NCBI GenBank assembly: GCA_964637705.1
Contig: CAZWVM010000197.1
Coordinates: forward strand, 1-6,329
Direction: 5' to 3'
DNA from: CAZWVM01 sp964637705
Lineage (GTDB): Bacteria > UBA8481
Length of the DNA stretch: 6,329 nucleotides
Position numbers and translations under genes: made by a program. Numbering within the stretch: position 1 is the stretch's first letter; every line of letters starts with the position of its first letter. Below are positions 1 through 4,534 of the stretch, piece after piece. The notes beneath the pieces were generated by a model. That model had not been told where the DNA came from and did no database searches. It worked only from the letters and a program-made list of their open reading frames with translations.

Positions 1-228
1 GTTCTCCTCCGCCTCCCGCGGCGTCACCCGCAGGAGAAACGGGATCCGCTCCGCCACGCGCACCCAGAGGACGTCCGAGAGGGCGCGGGAAAGCGCCGAG
101 AAGCGCAAGTCGAGGGGCGAATACTGTCGGGGTCTTATTGCCGATGTAAGCGATTGCGACAACGTAATAAGGAATAGCGCGGCGGCCGTGAAGGCGGCGG
201 CGCGCCCGCGGTGTCCCGCGCGCGTCAG
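1..228 (-). CDS. membrane-anchored hypothetical protein, N-terminal part (runs off left edge)
   Basis: Seventy-six codons remain open to the window edge in the frame that follows the ABC permease. There is no ATG or GTG at the 5' end. The best start is CTG at 228-226, whose last two bases belong to the permease TGA stop (CTGA overlap), with GGAGAAGGA just upstream as a strong Shine-Dalgarno. The product begins with a short basic stretch (R3, R7, R9), then a hydrophobic segment at about residues 10-27 (rich in A, L, F and I) that fits a signal anchor. A polar region follows, containing S-D-V-L-W-V-R at 51-57. The other two frames either stop or give an arginine-rich translation that looks non-coding. 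Its position as third gene of an exporter operon suggests a role linked to that exporter. The DVLWVR stretch faintly recalls the ADLLWLR-type motif of TPR proteins found beside such ABC genes, but that is a weak resemblance. Function unknown. Confidence 0.62.
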   Translation of the reverse strand, partial: MTRAGHRGRAAAFTAAALFLITLSQSLTSAIRPRQYSPLDLRFSALSRALSDVLWVRVAERIPFLLRVTPREAEEN

Positions 229-971
229 AGGTCCTTCTCCCGGAAGGAGAGGGCCGCCGCGGCGAAGGCGACGAGGGTGTAGACGGTCGTCTGGAGGAGG
301 GCCGCGCCGTAGGTTCCCCAGGCGCCCGCCTCGTAGACGCGCGCGTTGTACGCCTCCAGGTCCGGCGCCAGTTTCTCCACGGCCAGGAGCGCCTGGCCCG
401 AGAAGCCGGGATACATCACTTGAATCGCGAAGGGGTCGGGATGCATGTGGCAGGCGACCCAGAGGCCGAAGGCCAGGGAGAGCGCCCACGCGCGGGGAAA
501 GGAGACCGTCAGGGCCGCCGTCAACGCGGTCACGAGCAGGGCCTCCAGCGGCAGGAGCGCCGCCGCCGAGAGAAAAACCTTCGTCTCCTCGATGGCGCCC
601 GCCACGCGGAAGACGCCGGAGAGCGCCAGGGGCGGGATCGCCGAGAGGATCACGACGGCCGCGCCCGTCCCGAGCCAGCGTCCCGCCAGGAGTCGGGCCC
701 GGCCGATGCCGGCCGCCAGAGACGGCGCATGGACGGGCGATCCGACCGATCCGGCGTATTCGTGCCCGAGGAGGATCGCCAGGACCGCTCCGAAGAAGGC
801 CGCGCCCGAGAGCCCCATGTCCAGCCCGACCTCGAACCGCGACTCGAAGGTCAGCCCGCCCGCGAAGAGCGAGCCCCAGGCCATGATGGCCACGAAGACG
901 AAGAGCGCCGAGACGACGCGGGCTCGCACGATCTCGCGGATCGCCTGCCGCGCCAGCACGCAGACGCTCAC
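225..971 (-). CDS. ABC-2 type transporter permease
   Basis: This is a 248-residue integral membrane protein, the likely channel subunit of an exporter energised by the ATPase encoded just upstream. About six hydrophobic segments are visible, near residues 18-38, 53-70, 101-123, 132-156, 160-176 and 222-243. Between the second and third lies GHEYAGSVGSP (69-79) followed by GRARLLAGRWLG, which matches the usual layout of the ABC-2/NosY-like family, where an acidic-Gly loop precedes the GK-like motif. The length is normal for this family. The start is GTG at 971-969, overlapping the ATPase stop as GTGA, which points to translational coupling. A C-terminal FREKDL ends the protein on the cytoplasmic side if the N-terminus is inside. 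The substrate cannot be told from sequence. A long loop at about 177-221 between the last two helices (HPDPFAIQVMYPGF and on) is probably extracytoplasmic. Confidence 0.9.
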   Translation of the reverse strand: MSVCVLARQAIREIVRARVVSALFVFVAIMAWGSLFAGGLTFESRFEVGLDMGLSGAAFFGAVLAILLGHEYAGSVGSPVHAPSLAAGIGRARLLAGRWLGTGAAVVILSAIPPLALSGVFRVAGAIEETKVFLSAAALLPLEALLVTALTAALTVSFPRAWALSLAFGLWVACHMHPDPFAIQVMYPGFSGQALLAVEKLAPDLEAYNARVYEAGAWGTYGAALLQTTVYTLVAFAAAALSFREKDL

Positions 972-1678
972 GATACCGGTTCCGACGGCTCCGGGCCCTG
1001 CCAGAGCGCGAAGAAACGGCGCTTCAAGCCTCCGCCCGCGATCTCGTCCCGCCCGAGCGTCGCCGCATCCCGCCCCTCGTGGATGAGGACCACGCGGTCC
1101 GAGAGTTCCGCGACTTCGTTGAGGTCATGCGAGGCGAATATCGCCGTTCCTCCCGCCGCACGATGCTCCTCGAGGATCCTCTTCAACGTCTCGCGCCCCA
1201 GGGGATCGAGCCCCGACTGGGGCTCGTCGAGAACGATGACGGCCGGGCGCGTGATGAGCACCGCGGCCAGGCCGAGTCGACGGGCCATGCCCTTGGAGAA
1301 AGCGCCGGTCCTGACGTCGGCCGCGTGAAGGAGGCCCGCTTTCTCCAGGACTTCCTCCTCGCTCATTCCGCCGTTCCCCGCCAGGGCGCGCACCGTGCCG
1401 AGGACCTCGCGGGCCGTCAGGGCCGCCGGATGAGCGCTCAGCTCCGGCAGGTAGCCCACGTCTCCGAATCGACGCGCTTGCCCCGGGAGGAGCGAGGCCT
1501 CGCCTGCGTCCTGCTTCACCAGGCCCAACAGGATCTTGATGGCTGTCGTCTTGCCGGCGCCGTTCAAGCCCGCCAACCCCAGGATCTCCCCGGTCCGCGC
1601 CTCGAAGCTGATCTCCTCGGCCGCCCGGCGGCCCCGGTAGTGCTTGCGGATGCGGGCGAGAGACGCGGGATTCGACAT
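968..1678 (-). CDS. ABC transporter ATP-binding protein (ABC-2 exporter type)
   Basis: This 236-residue nucleotide-binding subunit hydrolyses ATP to drive the adjacent permease. Visible motifs are Walker A GLNGAGKTT (37-45), a Q-loop position reading YLPE (76-79) with Glu as is common in this exporter class, the signature FSKGMARRLGLA (127-138), Walker B VIVLDEP (147-153) with catalytic E152, D-loop SGLDPLG, and the switch His in FASHD (H184). The FSKGM form instead of LSGGQ is typical of ABC-2 drug, Nod-factor and NosF-like exporters. The length is short but complete; these proteins often have 240-310 residues, so little of a C-terminal extension is present. The start is ATG at 1678-1676. 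No Shine-Dalgarno is seen before it, but a promoter-like element ends 6 nt upstream. It is the first gene of the three-gene operon. Confidence 0.95.
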   Translation of the reverse strand: MSNPASLARIRKHYRGRRAAEEISFEARTGEILGLAGLNGAGKTTAIKILLGLVKQDAGEASLLPGQARRFGDVGYLPELSAHPAALTAREVLGTVRALAGNGGMSEEEVLEKAGLLHAADVRTGAFSKGMARRLGLAAVLITRPAVIVLDEPQSGLDPLGRETLKRILEEHRAAGGTAIFASHDLNEVAELSDRVVLIHEGRDAATLGRDEIAGGGLKRRFFALWQGPEPSEPVS

Positions 1679-1684
1679 GATGCC

Positions 1685-1713
1685 ATGATACGGGACTCTG
1701 AAACCGCTTTCAA
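1685..1713 (-). promoter_or_regulatory. sigma70-like promoter of the ABC exporter operon
   Basis: Read on the minus strand, TTGAAA (1713-1708) is followed by exactly 17 bases and then TATCAT (1690-1685). That is one mismatch from TTGACA in the -35 box and one from TATAAT in the -10 box, at the ideal spacing. It sits in a locally AT-richer gap between divergent genes. The predicted transcription start falls at or next to the ATPase ATG (1678), so the mRNA would have almost no 5' leader. The boxes are seen directly; activity is inferred. Confidence 0.6.
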
Positions 1714-1747
1714 ATCCCTTCCTGAGGCTAGATTTCTGGCGCGCCCC

Positions 1748-1775
1748 TTTCCCCGGGCCGGGACGTGTGTATAAT
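1748..1775 (+). promoter_or_regulatory. probable promoter of the GYF_2-like gene pair (perfect -10 box)
   Basis: A perfect TATAAT occurs at 1770-1775, 63 nt before the copy 1 ATG, giving an expected 5' leader of roughly 55-60 nt. The best -35 candidate, TTTCCC at 1748-1753 with a 16-nt spacer, is poor, so the promoter may need an activator. The -10 is framed by TGTG (1766-1769) and CACA (1776-1779), an inverted repeat that could be an operator. A Shine-Dalgarno GGAG follows at 1825-1828. Confidence 0.5.
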
Positions 1776-1838
1776 CACATGACAAGGGCGCAGGGGGTGG
1801 ATCGCTCCGATTCGCGCGCCGACCGGAGTCGTGAAAAG

Positions 1839-2250
1839 ATGCGCTGGTTCGTCTACATCGACGAGAAGGTCTACGGGCCCTATTCGCCCGAGCAGTTGAC
1901 GCCTTTCATCCGCGAGGAGACCTACGTCGTGCGCGAGGGCCAGGAGATGTGGGTCCACGCGAACGAGGATCCCCAGCTCAAGGACGTCCTTGCCGGCAAG
2001 GTCCAGCCCAGCCTCGAGTGGTTCGTCGGCAAGACCTCGAAGGCCATGAACGGGCCGTTCACGCGAAGCGCCTTGAACACGATGATCGAGCGCCACGAGA
2101 TCGGGCCGGCGGATCTCATACGGCACCAGGACTGGACCGAGTGCGTGCCCCTCGGAGAGACGAAACTCTATGCGAAGTGGAAGGATCCCCACGCGGATAT
2201 CGACGATCTCTCGCCGCGCGAGATCCGCAACGCGCCCCGCGCCGCGGGCG
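1839..2250 (+). repeat. direct repeat, unit 1 (5' coding part of GYF_2-like copy 1)
   Basis: This stretch recurs at 2592-3003, a shift of 753 nt without gaps. Positions 1839-2053 are identical to the partner. Positions 2054-2250 differ at 16 sites, only one of which changes an amino acid (Ile121 to Thr). Similarity starts exactly at the ATG, with none visible upstream, and fades after 2250. Confidence 0.97.
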
Positions 2251-2474
2251 CCATGCCGAATCCGCCCTCGCGCTTCGGGCGCTTCCTGAAGGAGGCGCGC
2301 TCGGCCGAGTTGCCTCGTGGAGGATGGGCCATCATCGGCGTCGCCGTGCTGGCCCTGCTCATCTACGCCTACTGGTTGTTTTTCATGCCCAGCGGCACGG
2401 CGCCCGGCCGTCCCCGGCGGGGCAACGGCGTGGGTCCGCCCCCCGGCTACCAGTCGGGGTCTCCCCGGCGATGA
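1839..2474 (+). CDS. tandem GYF_2/DUF4339-like membrane protein, copy 1 (Pro/Arg tail)
   Basis: A 211-residue protein with two related domains. Domain 1 (about 3-50) reads WFVYIDEKVYGPYSPEQL and then VVREGQEMWVHA. Domain 2 (about 60-110) reads WFVGKTSKAMNGPFTRSAL and then LIRHQDWTECVPL. The W-(Y/F)-GP-(Y/F)-W layout is that of GYF_2 (DUF4339), a presumed protein-interaction module. A charged linker leads to one hydrophobic helix (about 162-183), then a 28-residue tail rich in Pro, Gly and Arg with PPPGY at 200-204. No signal peptide is seen, so the domains are probably cytosolic. The ATG at 1839 is chosen because GGAG lies 10 nt upstream and because homology to copy 2 begins exactly there. 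A longer in-frame start at 1767 would overlap the -10 box and is unlikely. Partner and pathway unknown. Confidence 0.85.
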   Translation: MRWFVYIDEKVYGPYSPEQLTPFIREETYVVREGQEMWVHANEDPQLKDVLAGKVQPSLEWFVGKTSKAMNGPFTRSALNTMIERHEIGPADLIRHQDWTECVPLGETKLYAKWKDPHADIDDLSPREIRNAPRAAGAMPNPPSRFGRFLKEARSAELPRGGWAIIGVAVLALLIYAYWLFFMPSGTAPGRPRRGNGVGPPPGYQSGSPRR

Positions 2475-2531
2475 CGCGTTTCCTGCCGGCGGCTCCGCTC
2501 GCGATCCTCTCCTCCTTCCGCGTTTCTTTTT

Positions 2532-2542
2532 CCGACGGTCGG
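2532..2542. repeat. 11-bp palindrome CCGACGGTCGG
   Basis: Perfect inverted repeat CCGAC-G-GTCGG in the gap between the two GYF_2-like genes, 14 nt before the terminator-like hairpin. The single-base centre is too tight for a good RNA loop, so if functional it would more likely be a DNA operator. In a GC-rich gap it could also arise by chance. Confidence 0.3.
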
Positions 2543-2556
2543 CGTCTCTCCGGCAT

Positions 2557-2579
2557 CGGCGGCCCGGTCCGCCGTTTTT
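2557..2579 (+). terminator. intrinsic terminator-like hairpin after copy 1
   Basis: CGGCGG (2557-2562), a six-base loop, and CCGCCG (2569-2574) form an all-GC six-pair stem, followed directly by TTTTT (2575-2579), G and TT. This is a standard rho-independent terminator layout about 80 nt after the copy 1 stop. It ends only 12 nt before the copy 2 ATG, leaving no room for a separate promoter in between. It may therefore act as an attenuator in the leader of copy 2 rather than as a complete stop. Confidence 0.6.
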
Positions 2580-2591
2580 GTTCCTGACGTC

Positions 2592-3003
2592 ATGCGCTGG
2601 TTCGTCTACATCGACGAGAAGGTCTACGGGCCCTATTCGCCCGAGCAGTTGACGCCTTTCATCCGCGAGGAGACCTACGTCGTGCGCGAGGGCCAGGAGA
2701 TGTGGGTCCACGCGAACGAGGATCCCCAGCTCAAGGACGTCCTTGCCGGCAAGGTCCAGCCCAGCCTCGAGTGGTTCGTCGGCAAGACCTCGAAGGCCAT
2801 GAACGGACCGTTCACGCGGAGCGCCTTGAACACGATGATCGAGCGCCATGAGATCGGGCCGGCCGACCTCATCCGTCACCAGGACTGGACCGAGTGCGTG
2901 CCCCTCGGAGAGACGAAACTCTACGCCAAGTGGAAGGATCCTCACGCCGACACCGACGACCTCTCGCCGCGCGAAATCCGCAATGCGCCCCGCGCCGCGG
3001 GCG
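2592..3003 (+). repeat. direct repeat, unit 2 (5' coding part of GYF_2-like copy 2)
   Basis: Partner of 1839-2250. The first 215 nt (2592-2806) are identical and the following 197 nt carry 16 substitutions. All but one are silent, and most raise third-position C or T in place of G, A or T. Confidence 0.97.
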
Positions 3004-3356
3004 ACACGCCGGCCCCGCCCTCGCGGTGGCGGCAATGGATCACCCGGGCCCGGTCGGCCGAAATGCCCCGGGGCGGCTGGATCCTGGTCTCGATCGCGGT
3101 GCTGGCCGTCGCCGTCTACGGCTACTTCCTCTTCTGGGGATCCCCCTCGACCGGACCCGCGCACTACGAGATCGTCGCCCGATGCGGCGGAACGCCGGCC
3201 GCGAATTGTCTCGCCGACGCCCGCTCGAAGTGCATCTGCGAGGAGAAACCCCGGCTGTGCGGCTGCTCGATCAAGCAGGAGTGGGGTGTCTGCAAGATGG
3301 GGACCTGCCAGGCCTACGGCGCCATGAAGAACAGCTCGCCTGCCGCGGGACGATAG
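2592..3356 (+). CDS. tandem GYF_2/DUF4339-like membrane protein, copy 2 (eight-Cys tail)
   Basis: A 254-residue paralogue of the preceding gene. Residues 1-137 match it except for Thr121 in place of Ile, so it has the same two GYF_2-like domains (about 3-50 and 60-110) and the same charged linker. The transmembrane helix (about 162-182) has diverged, and the tail is entirely different: about 70 residues with eight cysteines (198, 206, 214, 216, 223, 225, 234, 239), spaced C-x7-C-x7-C-x-C-x6-C-x-C-x8-C-x4-C. If the N-terminus is cytosolic, this tail faces the periplasm or exterior and could hold four disulfides; metal binding is the alternative. ATG at 2592 is the only plausible start. It has no recognisable Shine-Dalgarno, unlike copy 1. 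The gene ends convergently with the diguanylate cyclase gene. Function unknown. Confidence 0.88.
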   Translation: MRWFVYIDEKVYGPYSPEQLTPFIREETYVVREGQEMWVHANEDPQLKDVLAGKVQPSLEWFVGKTSKAMNGPFTRSALNTMIERHEIGPADLIRHQDWTECVPLGETKLYAKWKDPHADTDDLSPREIRNAPRAAGDTPAPPSRWRQWITRARSAEMPRGGWILVSIAVLAVAVYGYFLFWGSPSTGPAHYEIVARCGGTPAANCLADARSKCICEEKPRLCGCSIKQEWGVCKMGTCQAYGAMKNSSPAAGR

Positions 3357-3366
3357 GCGGTCTCCG

Positions 3367-3384
3367 TTCCCGGCGCAACGGGAA
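3367..3384. terminator. inverted repeat between convergent genes, possible bidirectional terminator
   Basis: TTCCCG (3367-3372), loop GCGCAA, CGGGAA (3379-3384) form a perfect six-pair stem, 10 nt after the copy 2 stop and 40 nt past the end of the cyclase gene. No T-tract follows on either strand, so it is not a canonical intrinsic terminator. Its position in the only convergent gap of the window is the main argument for a terminator role. The rest of 3357-3424 holds a palindrome CTCGATCGAG (3407-3416) and nothing else that I can recognise. Confidence 0.35.
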
Positions 3385-3424
3385 TCGGCGCTCCGTGCCG
3401 GTCACGCTCGATCGAGGGGTTTCG

Positions 3425-4534
3425 TCAGCCTGTCGTGACGCGGTTTCGTCCGGTCTCCTTTGACTGGTAGAGCGCCTCGTCGGCGCCGGCGAGGCCCCGG
3501 GAGGACACGCCGACGGAGACCGTCACCCGCAGAGGCTGGGTATGTCCCGGGGGCAGGGCGGCCGCTTCCTCGATCGTCTTCCTGATGCGCTCCGCGAAGG
3601 TCGCGGCCTTCTCCAGGGGCGTCTCGGGCAGGAGGAGCACGAACTCCTCGCCGCCGTAACGCGCGATGAAGTCGCTCTTGCGCGCCAGCGAGCGCAGGAG
3701 GTTCGCCACTTCCATCAGGACGAAATCCCCGACGGCGTGGCCGTGGGTGTCGTTGAAGGTCTTGAAGTGGTCGATGTCGAGCATGAGGTAGGTGAGGTCC
3801 AGTCTCAAGGACGCCGACCTCTGGGCCTCCCGGACCACGGCCTCGTCCAGGGCCCTCCGGTTCGGCAATCCCGTCAGCCAGTCCGTTCGCGAGATCTCCT
3901 TCAACCGGGCCATGCGGCGGGAGCGGAGGAGCGAGAGGCGCGCCTGGCCCACGAGGGGCCTCACGACCTCCTGGGAGGCCGCGTCCTCCGCGCCCGTGAC
4001 CGTCACGTCCTCTCCGGCGATCGCGAAGGACGGGGGAGGATCTCCTCCCACACCGAGCTGGCGAACGGACCGGTCGAGCGCCGCCACGATCTCATCGGGC
4101 GTCGCGGCCGAGAGCAGGGAGCGGAGCGCCCTCGAGAGATTGACCTCGGCGTTCAACCCGTCGCGCACGCCCTCTTCGCTCCGCTTCGCTTCCTCGAGTG
4201 CCGACCGCGCGGAGACCTCGCCGGCCGCGGCGGCGACCTGCTTCCGCTCCTTGAGCGCTCGCGAGGCGAGGATGCGGCGGCGGAAGAAGAGGACGGCGAC
4301 GGCCGAGGCGAGGAGGATGAAAAGCGACGGGAGGGCGAAGAGCGCCCCGGAAAGGGCGCTCAGCGCGGCCGCGACGACCAGGAAGCGGCCCGGCCGCCCT
4401 TCGCCGATGTTGTCGCGTTCGTCCCACCAGCAGCCCATGACGATCACGGCGCCGCAGGCGAAGACGAGCGAGGCCAGGCCGGCGTATGTGCCGTAGGCGC
4501 CGAGCGCCGTCGCGACGAAGAGGATAAGCGTCAT
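3425..4534 (-). CDS. membrane diguanylate cyclase (GGDEF) with I-site
   Basis: A 369-residue enzyme expected to join two GTP into cyclic di-GMP at the inner membrane. The N-terminus has three or four hydrophobic segments (about 1-37 and 50-84), then a charged, probably coiled-coil stretch (88-140). A short region (about 140-205) resembles the ends of a GAF domain but is too short to be a full one. The GGDEF domain starts at DWLTGLPNRR (218-227). It has DIDHFK (253-258), N261 and D270 for guanine contact, and catalytic GGEEF (294-298). RKSD (285-288), five residues before GGEEF, fits the RxxD inhibitory I-site, so product feedback is expected. The last part, VSVGVSSRGLAGADEALY, lacks the usual dozen or so residues before the ADEALY helix. 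ATG at 4534 overlaps the upstream cyclase stop as ATGA. Confidence 0.93.
   Translation of the reverse strand: MTLILFVATALGAYGTYAGLASLVFACGAVIVMGCWWDERDNIGEGRPGRFLVVAAALSALSGALFALPSLFILLASAVAVLFFRRRILASRALKERKQVAAAAGEVSARSALEEAKRSEEGVRDGLNAEVNLSRALRSLLSAATPDEIVAALDRSVRQLGVGGDPPPSFAIAGEDVTVTGAEDAASQEVVRPLVGQARLSLLRSRRMARLKEISRTDWLTGLPNRRALDEAVVREAQRSASLRLDLTYLMLDIDHFKTFNDTHGHAVGDFVLMEVANLLRSLARKSDFIARYGGEEFVLLLPETPLEKAATFAERIRKTIEEAAALPPGHTQPLRVTVSVGVSSRGLAGADEALYQSKETGRNRVTTG

Noticed and set aside
188..1328. Long plus-strand open frames opposite the ABC permease and ATPase genes
   Set aside because: They encode Arg/Pro/Gly-rich or charged low-complexity products without domains. They are antisense shadows of clear minus-strand genes in GC-rich DNA.
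1767..1838. A 24-codon N-terminal extension of GYF_2-like copy 1 starting at ATG 1767
   Set aside because: It overlaps the TATAAT box, is absent from copy 2, and the inner ATG has a Shine-Dalgarno.
2585..2592. Perfect palindrome TGACGTCA at the copy 2 start
   Set aside because: It matches a eukaryotic CRE site, which has no meaning here; an 8-bp palindrome formed by a stop and a start codon context is easily accidental.
1922..2872. Two identical 65-codon minus-strand frames at 1922-2119 and 2675-2872
   Set aside because: Identity follows from the duplicated plus-strand coding sequence; no ribosome site or domain supports them.
1839..3003. Mobile element or composite transposon as the source of the direct repeat
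   Set aside because: No transposase, terminal inverted repeats or target duplications are seen. The repeat is confined to coding sequence and starts at the ATG.
1728..3164. A 478-codon minus-strand open frame covering both GYF_2-like genes, with internal repeats
   Set aside because: Its repeats only mirror the duplicated plus-strand genes. The silent substitutions between copies fit codon positions of the plus frame, which identifies the coding strand.
3407..3416. Palindrome CTCGATCGAG in the convergent gap
   Set aside because: There is no loop for an RNA hairpin, no second copy and no regulated promoter nearby, so chance is enough.
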